From the NCBI GenBank assembly GCA_965602635.1, contig CBFCZU010000015.1:1-30124 (forward strand): a stretch of 30,124 nt of DNA, in the 5' to 3' direction. The notes beneath the pieces are model-generated. The model ran no database searches. It was not told where the DNA came from and saw nothing but the letters and a program-made list of their open reading frames with translations. The position numbers and the translations under genes were made by a program. Of this stretch, positions 20,921 through 28,985 are shown one piece after another. Source of the DNA: CBFCZU01 sp965602635. Its GTDB lineage: Bacteria > Planctomycetota > Phycisphaerae > SM23-33. Each line of letters opens with the position of its first letter. The stretch's first letter is position 1.

Positions 20921-23191
20921 CTACTTGTCCTCTGCGCCGAACCGCAGGTCGGTTATGCTCTGCCCTTGGGGGGCGGCGTCCATCCACACCTCGACGCGAT
21001 TGCGGTCCACTCCGATGATGTACTTGCGCTTTCCCTGAAGTCCTTCAGCCAGCACGCCCAGGTACTTGTCCAGCCGGTACAGGTTCGGGGCGGCGCGATA
21101 CCCAAGCAATTCGGTCTCGAAGACCTGCGCCCGCGACCGCTCCTGGAATTCCGTCTTCCAGCGCTCCGCCCTGCCTTCGGCGATGAGCACGGCGGCTTGC
21201 CCCTGGACGGTCGCGAAGAGCCCGCTGACCATGTTGTGCTGGGCCGCGTGCTCGCCCCGCATGGCCTGAAGATCGTACTTGTCAGGCTCGCGGGCGATGG
21301 CCTCGAGCAGCTTCAGATGCGCCTGGCGGCGCTTCAGCAGCCGCTGAGCGGGGCTGAGGCTGCCGGGGCCGAGCCGACCCAGAAGGCGCTCCAGGGCGAT
21401 CTCGCTGTTGAGCTTCTCGGCCTGGTCGTTGCTTCGCGCCACGAGCTCGCCCACGGCGGCGGCGAGGTCCCCGCCTCGCTCGCGGAGGTTCACCAGACCC
21501 GACAGCTCGTACATGATGTCGATCTCCTGGGCGATGACCAGCGCCTCGTCGGGGTCGCCGGCTACTCCGGCCAGGATTCTCTTGGCCTTCGCCTCGGCGT
21601 CGTACCGCCGCATGTCCTGCTCCCTCTCGGCCTGGGCTACGCTCTCAAACGCCTCCGCAGCAGGCACAGGCGGATGGCAGCCAGGTATCTCGACACGCAG
21701 CACCTTCACCCCCAGGTCGAGCTCCCGGGCGGCTTTGGCGATTCGGTCCCTCAGCTCCACGGTCGCCCTCTCGCGACCGGTGGTCATGATCGCCTCGCCG
21801 GCACGGTCGGCCTGGCCTTCCAGCGGCTCGTCCAGCGTCGCGCAGGCCGCATACTTGACCAACTGGCTGTGGGCGATGTCCGCAAGAAGGCGCGGCGTAT
21901 CCCGGTGGTTGAAGCCGAACTTGTACGGGTCGTCGATGGTGTAGTACACCGACGCCACCAGCTTGACGATCGCCATGGAAGGCACGTCCCGGCTGGGGCG
22001 CTTCTCCCTGGGCTTCATGGCCACGAGCATGTCCAGCTCGTGCCTCGCGCCGTGCTCGGCCGTCCACAGGTAGAACTGCTTGCCCTTGATGATGTCGGTG
22101 CGCGTCTTGCGCTCGGCGCCGACGCCGAGGGATATCTCGTGAATCCGCCCGGTGTCGAACTTGCGGGTGACGTTGATCGGCCAGGGCCAGAGCAGGTAAG
22201 GCGCCGCCCGCGGCTCAAGGACGCGCTGGTACTTGCCGAAGTGCAGGACAACGTAGCTGCTGCCCTCCTCGACGACCACCACCGAGGTCAGCAGCCAGAC
22301 GATGGCCGCGCCGGAGAGGACAAGCGGCACGAACGCTTTCTGAAGCAGTTGGTAGAACCACGTCGAGGACACCTCGAAACCGAACTGGTAGTTCAGCGCC
22401 TCGGCGATGGAATGCCCGATGCCTTCCGGGGCGGCGATGAGGTTCAGCAGGCGGCTGTCGTAGCTGAAGCGCCGCTCGGCCCCGGGTACCTTGGGGCGGT
22501 AGAGGTCCAGGATGAAGTTGAGCACCAGCTCCGCGCCGACGACGATCATGAAGACCGGCAGGACGTAGCCCAGCGCCCGCCCGAAGCCGTGGGCCTGGAA
22601 GTACTCGGCCGCCATCACCGCGGCCAGCAGCAGGAAGACCACGGCGCTGGCCGAGACGTAGCTGCCCGGTGCGCGCAGCAGCCGCCAGACCTCGACTTTG
22701 GCCATTCCCAGGGAGTATCGGCTGAACAGGAACGCCAGGAAGGCGCCGCCGAGCGCCACGAAGAATCCCCCGGCCAGGTTCATGGTCGCCAGGGGCGGGC
22801 CGCTTCCGGCCACGCGCAGGAGCAGGACGCCCAGCCCGATATGATAGGCCGCCAGCAGCAGGGTGAAGATTGGCACAAGCCAGCGTTCCATCCACCGGAC
22901 GCGATTGGCTGCGACGTGGACCTGCTTCTCCTCGGACTCGACGAACATGCTCTCGGCGCCGGGGCGGGTCGCCAGCTCCGCCAGCTCCGCCTCCTCACGC
23001 CGCTGGAGGAATCGACTGTAGAAGAGGATCACCGTCAGCAGCCACATCGGCGCCGGGGCGACAATCAACCACAGGGCGGGCAGGGCGGCAGGCGCCTGCC
23101 CGAGGCAGAGCCACACCGCCAGGCCTGTCAGACCCAGTTGCAGCACGAGCCCGCCAATGGCTACCATCTGTCCGCGCCTGTTAGCCTGCAT
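20921..23191 (-). CDS. Multi-spanning membrane protein fused to an HflK-like SPFH domain
   Basis: The 756-residue protein has about seven hydrophobic segments in its first 306 residues (about 9-31, 38-58, 104-127, 138-157, 180-197, 207-230, 286-307), followed by a Band 7 domain (VVVVEEGSSYVVLHFGKYQRV, PYLLWPWPINVTRKFDTGRIHE) and a helical region with CATLDEPLEGQADRAGEAIMTTGRERATVELRDRI. The C-terminal tail has coiled-coil character and ends near NRVEVWMDAAP. The ATG at 23191 is chosen because GGGAGAG precedes it and the hydrophobic segment follows directly; an in-frame ATG at 23281 adds 30 residues of non-hydrophobic, low-quality sequence. It is the first gene of the six-gene minus-strand block. 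Polytopic SPFH proteins are unusual, since most have one anchor. Confidence 0.82.
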   Translation of the reverse strand: MQANRRGQMVAIGGLVLQLGLTGLAVWLCLGQAPAALPALWLIVAPAPMWLLTVILFYSRFLQRREEAELAELATRPGAESMFVESEEKQVHVAANRVRWMERWLVPIFTLLLAAYHIGLGVLLLRVAGSGPPLATMNLAGGFFVALGGAFLAFLFSRYSLGMAKVEVWRLLRAPGSYVSASAVVFLLLAAVMAAEYFQAHGFGRALGYVLPVFMIVVGAELVLNFILDLYRPKVPGAERRFSYDSRLLNLIAAPEGIGHSIAEALNYQFGFEVSSTWFYQLLQKAFVPLVLSGAAIVWLLTSVVVVEEGSSYVVLHFGKYQRVLEPRAAPYLLWPWPINVTRKFDTGRIHEISLGVGAERKTRTDIIKGKQFYLWTAEHGARHELDMLVAMKPREKRPSRDVPSMAIVKLVASVYYTIDDPYKFGFNHRDTPRLLADIAHSQLVKYAACATLDEPLEGQADRAGEAIMTTGRERATVELRDRIAKAARELDLGVKVLRVEIPGCHPPVPAAEAFESVAQAEREQDMRRYDAEAKAKRILAGVAGDPDEALVIAQEIDIMYELSGLVNLRERGGDLAAAVGELVARSNDQAEKLNSEIALERLLGRLGPGSLSPAQRLLKRRQAHLKLLEAIAREPDKYDLQAMRGEHAAQHNMVSGLFATVQGQAAVLIAEGRAERWKTEFQERSRAQVFETELLGYRAAPNLYRLDKYLGVLAEGLQGKRKYIIGVDRNRVEVWMDAAPQGQSITDLRFGAEDK

Positions 23192-23266
23192 GAGACTCTC
23201 CCGTCGCAGTGTTGCCTGGAATTCGCGCCGCCCGGGCCGGCCGCTCTGGCGGACAGCCGCCGCGGG

Positions 23267-23275
23267 TGATAAAAT
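23267..23275 (+). promoter_or_regulatory. Possible extended -10 promoter for the divergent permease
   Basis: TGATAAAAT provides an extended -10 (TG-N-TAAAAT) about 140 bp before the permease ATG. No convincing -35 is present. The 226-bp gap between the divergent genes (23192-23417) should hold promoters for both sides; I could not find a clear minus-strand one. Confidence 0.35.
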
Positions 23276-23417
23276 CGCCACAAGCCGGCCAACTACCCCG
23301 GCCGTGCCGGCGTAGAACCGTTGGACCGGACGGGCAGGCGACGCCGATAGCTAACAGCGTTGCCGCATACGCCCGGCCGATGGACGTCCAGCCGCCGCCA
23401 GTAAGGATCTCGTCGCA

Positions 23418-24815
23418 ATGATGCGTCTTTTCGCTATAGCTCGTAACGCCTTCGTCGAAACCATCCGCCAGCCGATCTACACCGTCCTGGTACTCGTGAC
23501 TTTCGGCCTGCTCGTGGTCGAGCTGCCTCTGTCCCACTGGTCGATGGGGCGCGGAGCGGCCGAGTATCGGCAGACAGACCAGTTGAACATGATCGTCTGG
23601 GGCCTCTCCACGCTGCTCGGCGCGGGGCTGCTGATCGCCTCTTTCAGCGCCGCAAGCGTCCTCAGCCGGGAAATCGAGGAGAAGACCATACTCACGGTGC
23701 TCTCCAAGCCCGTGGCCAGGCCGCTGATTGTCCTGGGCAAGTATCTGGGCGTGGCGGCGGCGCTGACGGCGGCCCTGTACATCTGCTCGCTGGTGTTCCT
23801 GATGACCGTCCGCCACGGGGTGATGTCCAAGGCGACCGACCCGTTCGACTGGCCCGTGATCGTGCTGGGCGGCTCGGCGCTCGTCGCGGCCGTGCTGGCG
23901 GCGCTGATGTGCAACTACTTCTTCGGCTGGCACTACACCTCGGCGGCCGTCGCTTTCAAGGCTATCGCCCTGACGCTGGCGATGGTGCTCATCGCCTTCA
24001 TCGGCAAGGGCTGGAAGGTCGTGCCCTTCGGGCAGGGCATCCCGCCGGACCTGCTGACGGGCATGCTGATGATCCTGCTCTGCGGGCTGGTGTACGCGGC
24101 GGTGGCGGTGGCGGCCTCGACACGCCTGGGACAGCTCATGACCCTGCTGGTGTGCGTGGCCTTTGCCGTGGTCGGCATGTGGAGCTATTACCTGTTCGGG
24201 CGATTCAGCGAGGTGAACCTTCTGGGTCGGCTGGCCTACCGCCTCTGGCCGAACCTGACGTTCTTCTACACGATGGACGCGGTCGTCCGGGCCAAGCGTA
24301 TTCCGCTGTGGTACGCGGGGCTGACGGCCGCCTACGCCGCCTGCCACATCGTGGCCATTCTGGCCATCGGCGTGGTGCTCTTTCAGGGACGTGAGACGGA
24401 AGCGCAAGGCGGCTCTTCGGCCCCTCGGCTGGTGACGCTGCTGGCTTGGTGCGGGCGGGCCCTTGCCGTGGGTCTCGGTGTGGCGGCCATCGCTCTGCTG
24501 GGCAATTTCGACTCGCTCGGGCCGGTGGCGCTGGCCGTCGCCCTGGTGCTGGCGGCTGTGGCAATCTGGATTTTCTACGGCTGGTTCGGACGCGGCGTGA
24601 AGTGGACGTACTTTCTTGTGCTCGTCGCGGCGGCCTTGGGGCTCGTCCCCTACATCAGCGCCCTTGTCGGCGGGCCGCTGCAGGCATGGGCAGGGCAATA
24701 CCTGGGGACGGGCGGCCTGATCAGCGCCATCGCCGTCAATGCCCTGGTGCTGCTTATCCTCTTGTTGCCCAAGACCCGGTATCATTTCGGGTTCCTGCCG
24801 AAGACATCCCGCTAA
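23418..24815 (+). CDS. ABC-2-type permease without own ATPase
   Basis: The 465-residue inner-membrane protein has about 12 hydrophobic segments. The beginning (MRLFAIARNAFVETIRQPIYTVLVL) and REIEEKTILTVLSKPVARPLIVLGKYLG (about 97-124) are the hallmarks of a group of ABC-2 permeases used with NatA/CcmA-like ATPases. It lacks the long extracytoplasmic domain of its paralogue at 15321 and has instead more membrane helices. It is divergent from the SPFH/ABC block. AAGGATCT lies before the ATG; the second ATG at 23421 could equally serve as start. With no ATPase encoded beside it, the protein at 16825 is the nearest candidate partner. Substrate unknown. Confidence 0.85.
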   Translation: MMRLFAIARNAFVETIRQPIYTVLVLVTFGLLVVELPLSHWSMGRGAAEYRQTDQLNMIVWGLSTLLGAGLLIASFSAASVLSREIEEKTILTVLSKPVARPLIVLGKYLGVAAALTAALYICSLVFLMTVRHGVMSKATDPFDWPVIVLGGSALVAAVLAALMCNYFFGWHYTSAAVAFKAIALTLAMVLIAFIGKGWKVVPFGQGIPPDLLTGMLMILLCGLVYAAVAVAASTRLGQLMTLLVCVAFAVVGMWSYYLFGRFSEVNLLGRLAYRLWPNLTFFYTMDAVVRAKRIPLWYAGLTAAYAACHIVAILAIGVVLFQGRETEAQGGSSAPRLVTLLAWCGRALAVGLGVAAIALLGNFDSLGPVALAVALVLAAVAIWIFYGWFGRGVKWTYFLVLVAAALGLVPYISALVGGPLQAWAGQYLGTGGLISAIAVNALVLLILLLPKTRYHFGFLPKTSR

Positions 24816-24851
24816 AAGCGCCTCTGGTCTCGCTGCCGCGCCACCCGGGCG

Positions 24852-26864
24852 TCAGCCCGCGGGGACCGGCTCCGGTGCGGCGCCCGGGCGGAACGTCGGT
24901 TCCGGTTTCTCTTCCTCGGCGTGCAGCTCCTCGCCGAACCTCACCAGCCGGGCGCTGTTGAAGACCACCACTACCGTCGCCACCACGTGCAGCGCGGCGC
25001 CCAGGATGGGCTTGATCCAGCCAAGGGCGCTGAACACCACCAACGTGACGATGAAGCTGATCCCGAACAGCAGGTTCTGATGCACCACGCTGATTGTGCG
25101 TCGCGAGAGGCGGACCAGGAACGGCAGCCGCGCGAGGTCGTTGTTCATGAGCGCCACGGAGGCGGAGTTGATGGCGACGTCGGAGCCGGCGGCGCCCATG
25201 GCCACCGACAGGTCGCCCGCCGCCAGCGCCGGGGCGTCGTTGACCCCGTCGCCGATGACCGCGACGGTATGCTTCCGCTGCCGCAGCGACGCCACCAGGT
25301 CGAGCTTGTCGGCCGGCAGCACCTCCGCCTGCACCTCGGAGCATCCCATCTCCCTCGCGACCCGCCTGGCCACCGACCAGCGGTCGCCCGTGACCATCAC
25401 CAGCTCGTGGATGCCCAGCCGGCGGAATTCGTCCAGCGCCAGGCGTGCCTGGGGGCGGGTGCGGTCTTCGAGGCCCACCCAGCCGAGCACCTGCCCGTCG
25501 CGGGCGACGTAGAGGGTCGAGAGGCCTTCCGGCTCGGCCATGTCGTCCCCGGACATGGCGCCCATGTCCACGCCCTGTTCCTCCAGCCAGGCGCGTCTGC
25601 CCACCAGCACTCGCCTGCCGGCGACGCTGCCCTGGACTCCCCGTCCGGCGACCTCCACGAAGTCGGCCGGTTCGGCCATTTCCACGCGTGCCCGCCGTGC
25701 GGTGCTGAGGACGGCCTGGGCGACGGGGTGCTTTGACATTTGCTCGAGGGAGCCGGCCGCCGACAGCAGGTCCTCTCCGTCCACGCCGGGCGCCGGCTGA
25801 AGCCGCGTGACGGCCAACTCGCCGGTCGTCAGCGTGCCCGTCTTGTCGAACACGACGGCCGAGAGGTTCCGCGCCACCTCCAGGGTGGAGACGTCCTTGA
25901 TGAGGATCCCCAGCCGCGCGGCGCACGACAGGGCCGCCACCATCGCCGTGGGCATAGCCAGGATCAGCGCACAAGGACAGGCGACCACCAGCAGGGTGAT
26001 TGCCCGCTCCATGCCGGTCCCTGGCTGGGCCTTCTCGGCAAAAAAGAGCACCAGCCCGGCCACCATGATGATGGTCGGCGTGTACCAGCCGGCGTACCGG
26101 TCCATCAGGCGCATGATGGGAATCCGCGTGCCCTGCGCCTGGAGGATCAGCTTACGGACCTTGCCCAGCGTGGTGTCGTCGCCGGCGCGGGTGACGCTCA
26201 GGTCGATGGCCCCGGCCTGATTGCTCGTGCCGGAGAAGACCTCGTCGCCGATGCTCTTGTCCACCGGCAGCGACTCGCCGGTGATATTGGCCTCGTTGAT
26301 GGAGGTCTGCCCGGCGGTGATTGCGCCGTCGGCGGGAATGTTGTCGCCCGGGCGGACGCGGACGACGTCGCCGGGCTTCAGCTCCGACGGGTCCACCAGT
26401 TCCTCCACGCCGGCGGCCGAGATGCGGTGGGCCTTGGTCGGCGAAATCCGCACCAGGGCCTCAATGCTGGCCCGTGCGCCCAGGGCCGTCCGCGTCTCCA
26501 CCAGGTTCGCCAGCAGCAGGAAGAATGCGACCACCCCGGCCGTGCGATAGCCTACCGCAACCAGCGACGCCAGGATCGCCAGGGCCACCAGCTCGTCCAT
26601 CTGCATCTCGCCGGCCAGCAGGTGCTTGACGGCGTGGACGATCACCGGAATGCCCAGCAGCAGCGCCGCGGCGAGCGCCAACGCGTCGGAGAAGAAGTTG
26701 TAGCTCTGGTTGCCGATCTTGAAGGTCGCGCGCGAGAAGATCGGAAACAGCGGGGCGATGTAGGAAGAGAGCAGCAGGACGCCGCCGAGCAGGATGCCAA
26801 CGATGAACAGGCTCGCCCGGCCGGACTGTGCCTCGGCCGAGTCCTTCAGAATGTCATGAGCCAT
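24852..26864 (-). CDS. P1B-type heavy-metal-transporting ATPase without N-terminal metal-binding domain
   Basis: The 670-residue P-type ATPase exports a metal ion across the inner membrane. Motifs in order: actuator TGES (195-198), membrane metal site CPC (296-298), phosphorylation DKTGTLT (Asp340), the P1B marker SKHPVA (377-382), TGDR and GDGVNDAP. The N-terminus has no CxxC, HMA domain or His-rich stretch. In the last membrane segment the residues LGAALHVVATVVVVFNSARL do not match the Cu, Zn/Cd or Co consensus I know, so the metal is not assigned; CPC alone is compatible with Cu or with Zn/Cd/Pb. GGAG precedes the ATG by eight bases. It is transcribed alone from a promoter 200 bp upstream and is convergent with the permease gene. 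Confidence 0.92.
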   Translation of the reverse strand: MAHDILKDSAEAQSGRASLFIVGILLGGVLLLSSYIAPLFPIFSRATFKIGNQSYNFFSDALALAAALLLGIPVIVHAVKHLLAGEMQMDELVALAILASLVAVGYRTAGVVAFFLLLANLVETRTALGARASIEALVRISPTKAHRISAAGVEELVDPSELKPGDVVRVRPGDNIPADGAITAGQTSINEANITGESLPVDKSIGDEVFSGTSNQAGAIDLSVTRAGDDTTLGKVRKLILQAQGTRIPIMRLMDRYAGWYTPTIIMVAGLVLFFAEKAQPGTGMERAITLLVVACPCALILAMPTAMVAALSCAARLGILIKDVSTLEVARNLSAVVFDKTGTLTTGELAVTRLQPAPGVDGEDLLSAAGSLEQMSKHPVAQAVLSTARRARVEMAEPADFVEVAGRGVQGSVAGRRVLVGRRAWLEEQGVDMGAMSGDDMAEPEGLSTLYVARDGQVLGWVGLEDRTRPQARLALDEFRRLGIHELVMVTGDRWSVARRVAREMGCSEVQAEVLPADKLDLVASLRQRKHTVAVIGDGVNDAPALAAGDLSVAMGAAGSDVAINSASVALMNNDLARLPFLVRLSRRTISVVHQNLLFGISFIVTLVVFSALGWIKPILGAALHVVATVVVVFNSARLVRFGEELHAEEEKPEPTFRPGAAPEPVPAG

Positions 26865-27064
26865 TCGATTCTCCGCGGGATATGGAAATTACGTTATCAG
26901 TCCAGGTCCGCTTCGAACTTCCCGGGCGCAAACTCCACACCAAGGCCCGCCCGGTTAGTGTTGCTACGCACGTTCCGGGCCTGGGGTTCTGAGAACTGCC
27001 CTTTTTTTCCGGTGGCGTCCCGCGGGCTCCGGCCTTCCGCCAGCGGCCCGGCTTGAGCGCCGAA
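26865..27064 (-). promoter_or_regulatory. Long structured 5' leader of the P1B ATPase mRNA
   Basis: The predicted start at about 27064 leaves some 200 nt of RNA before the ATG with no open frame of note. Read on the minus strand the leader can form a GC-rich 5' domain, an A7 tract (27008-27002), a small hairpin with GTTCTCAGAAC, and a larger hairpin in which GGCCCG (26981-26976) pairs with CGGGCC (26949-26944) around GTGCGTAGCAACAC. It may be a metal- or metabolite-responsive leader. It matches no riboswitch family I recognise. Confidence 0.45.
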
Positions 27065-27070
27065 TCGGAA

Positions 27071-27099
27071 CTTATAGCCCTATCGGCCGCAAAGGTCAA
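27071..27099 (-). promoter_or_regulatory. Promoter of the P1B ATPase gene
   Basis: Read on the minus strand: TTGACC (27099-27094), 17-bp spacer, TATAAG (27076-27071). Both hexamers match the sigma70 consensus at five of six positions with ideal spacing. Confidence 0.7.
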
Positions 27100-27109
27100 T
27101 CCTCGCCAG

Positions 27110-27137
27110 GGCGGCGTGCAGGACGGCTCATCGCCGC
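27110..27137 (+). repeat. 28-bp direct repeat, left copy
   Basis: Identical to 28357-28384; both contain GTGCAGGACGGCTCATCGCC. The repeat ends on the last base of the M14 gene's stop codon and lies in its 3' flank. Confidence 0.85.
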
Positions 27138-28192
27138 TACCGGCAGCGGAGCACGGTGGAGACGACGCCCGCACCGATGCGGCGCACGTGTCGGACCGTC
27201 CGGCCGTACCAGCCGAAGCTGAAGATCAGGCTCTCCGTGCCGTGCCGCTCCTTCGCGATGGCCCAGAGCGAATCAGAGTTCGTCGGGTCGGTTAGCCGGT
27301 GGCCCTTCCACGCCCGGTCCAAATCGGCCGATCGGCACAACTGCAGCCTCAGCGCATCGTCGGGCCCGGCGTCGGTGTAGTCGAAGCCGTCCTGGTAGTG
27401 GTACATCCAGCCGTGGAAGTCGCACATGACCGCTGGGCGAAGCTCCTCAACCCAGCCGAGCAGCGCGGCGACGCCGGCGTCATCGGTCGTACGGGCGTTG
27501 TGGCTCATGTCCGGCCCGCCGGGCGCGGTGAGCTTGCAGGTGCCAGTCGCCACGCCGTCAACGTTGGCGATCAGCACCACCGACGCCCGCCAGCCGCGCA
27601 GCCGATCGCCCATCGCCGACCGCAGCAGCCAACGCAACGCGCCTTCGGCCGCGAACGAACCGGCCGTCTCGTACGGGTGGATCCGCCCCAGCACAGCCAA
27701 GGTGCGCGCTGCGGCGGCGGATGGTTCGCCGATGTCGAACGCCAGTATCTGCCGCCCGCTGCCCGTCGGCCCCAGCGAGCGTACCTTGATCGGCCCCGAC
27801 ATCTCCGCCTGCCGTTGCCATTGCTTGAGCCGCTCCAGCCCGTACGTCGGGTGCAGCGCCAACTGCCATCTCCCCGGCGGCACAACCACCTTCGCCCGGG
27901 CGACCGGTCCGTGCACGTCGGCGGGAAAGTACCGCCACTGATCGCGCCGCCCCAGCAGGACGTAGTCCCGGCAGGTCATGTATTCCTCGTCTGCCCAGTC
28001 GATGGCGAAATCCGCCTCGACCGGTCCACCCGATCGGTTCGCCACGCCCACCAGCAGCGAGAACTTATAGTTGCCATCACCGTCCTCGCTCCAGGGCCGG
28101 ATGGCGAACGCCGCCTCGTCCGTCCGCTCGAGCCGGGTCGGATCGTGTGGGTTGGCGCCTTCGAAGTCGTTGGTGACGGTGATGCCGGCCAT
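27137..28192 (-). CDS. M14-family zinc carboxypeptidase-like protein
   Basis: The 351-residue protein (ATG 28192 chosen for AGGA nine bases upstream; ATG 28210 would add six residues) has a beta-sandwich N-terminal domain (about 1-125) and an M14 metallopeptidase domain. The zinc ligands read as HPYE (His172, Glu175) and the His in CDFHGW (His260). ANVDGVATGTCKLTAPGGPDMSHN (209-232) matches the N..D....R region, and GTESLIFSFGWYGR near the C-terminus gives the catalytic Glu. The N-terminal domain plus peptidase layout resembles cytosolic-type M14 peptidases (AGBL/CCP-like), which remove C-terminal residues such as glutamate; substrate unknown. No signal peptide. It stands alone, flanked by 28-bp direct repeats, which suggests acquisition or local duplication. 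Confidence 0.8.
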   Translation of the reverse strand: MAGITVTNDFEGANPHDPTRLERTDEAAFAIRPWSEDGDGNYKFSLLVGVANRSGGPVEADFAIDWADEEYMTCRDYVLLGRRDQWRYFPADVHGPVARAKVVVPPGRWQLALHPTYGLERLKQWQRQAEMSGPIKVRSLGPTGSGRQILAFDIGEPSAAAARTLAVLGRIHPYETAGSFAAEGALRWLLRSAMGDRLRGWRASVVLIANVDGVATGTCKLTAPGGPDMSHNARTTDDAGVAALLGWVEELRPAVMCDFHGWMYHYQDGFDYTDAGPDDALRLQLCRSADLDRAWKGHRLTDPTNSDSLWAIAKERHGTESLIFSFGWYGRTVRHVRRIGAGVVSTVLRCR

Positions 28193-28484
28193 GTCATTTC
28201 GTCCTGTCATTCAGTGTGCAACTCAATAATCTCCGGTGCGACCGTATGCCCAGGAGCGTCCTGGACCATCGAACGCCACTATCCGGAGATATCCAGGTTG
28301 CGGCAAGCAAGTTTCCGGCCGTTCAGGTATCCCGGAGCCACTGCAACGGCCAGCGCGGCGGCGTGCAGGACGGCTCATCGCCGCGCGCGGCTTGAGCCGA
28401 TTAGTAGGAAGGTCGGCCCTTATGGGTTGACAATCGCGCGGAAATGGACAACCTTACGTCGTCTGGCACGACAGGGAGGTCATC
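28193..28484. other. Intergenic region between divergent genes
   Basis: These 292 bp separate the M14 gene and the lipoprotein gene. They hold the right copy of the 28-bp repeat, an 8-bp inverted repeat (ATCTCCGG near 28229, CCGGAGAT near 28282), a hairpin (GGCTCA at 28372 with TGAGCC at 28391) and a lone TTGACA (28427-28432) with no acceptable -10. No ORF or RNA gene is recognised. Confidence 0.5.
28357..28384 (+). repeat. 28-bp direct repeat, right copy
   Basis: Identical to 27110-27137, 1247 bp apart, same orientation. In this copy the repeat's right end forms a hairpin with following sequence (GGCTCA...GCCGC, GCGGC...TGAGCC). CGGCTTGAGC follows this copy (28387-28396) and also occurs about 60 bp left of the first copy. 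Confidence 0.85.
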
Positions 28485-28985
28485 ATGATCGGGCGAATGC
28501 TGATAGCAGGGCTGCTCGTGGCGTCGGCGATGCTGCTTGGCGGGTGCAACAAGCCCCAGGCGGTCGATTCCGCCGGTGGGGGATATCGCGAGGTATCCGC
28601 CCCGACGGGGCTGGTGGCCAAGGGCCGCCCATCCATCGCCGACGTGCCCGAGCCCATCGGCTTCAAGCTCGACGAGCGCCGCAGCCGGTATTTCGCCGCC
28701 GTCGGCGCCAGGTACGTCGATCACCTCTACAAGGGCAGGGCCGACAAATGGGCAGTGGGAAGGTTCTACAAACGCCAGATGCCCATCAGCCGGTGGGTCC
28801 GGGTGACCGACAGGTTCGTGCAGGGCGGCATCGTGCTTGATTTCGAGAAAGAGACCGATCGCTGCGTCATCCAGATCGTCAACGGCAGTCTTTTCCACCC
28901 TACGTACATTAAGGTACAGTTGTGGACCTCTGGCCGGATCGAGGGCCCCGGGGCCACGGTCGGAAAGGACAAGGGCGGCAAATGA
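28485..28985 (+). CDS. Small lipoprotein of unknown function
   Basis: The 166-residue product has a lipoprotein signal with lipobox LLGGC (Cys21). The mature part has a segment rich in charged and aromatic residues (FKLDERRSRYFAAVGARYVDHLYKGRADKWAVGRFYKRQMPISRW), then GGIVLDFEKETDRCVIQIV, a pattern seen in small alpha/beta lipoproteins of planctomycetes, but I recognise no named family. GGGAGG precedes the ATG. The stop overlaps the next start (ATGA), so it is co-translated with the YfgM-like protein and may act with it at the membrane. Confidence 0.8.
   Translation: MIGRMLIAGLLVASAMLLGGCNKPQAVDSAGGGYREVSAPTGLVAKGRPSIADVPEPIGFKLDERRSRYFAAVGARYVDHLYKGRADKWAVGRFYKRQMPISRWVRVTDRFVQGGIVLDFEKETDRCVIQIVNGSLFHPTYIKVQLWTSGRIEGPGATVGKDKGGK

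Noticed and set aside
15123..23269. Large plus-strand open frames across the SPFH/ABC block
   Set aside because: Their composition (His/Gln/Arg/Asp-rich, no domains) is that of shadows; the minus-strand frames hold Walker motifs, Band 7 domains and membrane helices.
26935..26990. Resemblance to the small SRP RNA (AGGCCCGGAA ... AGCAAC on the minus strand)
   Set aside because: The GGAA is not closed by the required helix and the symmetric loop is disrupted, so the similarity is probably chance.
26983..27008. Plus-strand terminator hairpin (GTTCTGAGAAC) followed by T7
   Set aside because: No plus-strand gene or promoter precedes it. With a near-consensus promoter on the minus strand reading through it, an A-tract in the ATPase leader is the simpler reading.
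28427..28455. TTGACA as -35 for the lipoprotein gene at 28485
   Set aside because: No acceptable -10 lies 16-18 bp downstream.
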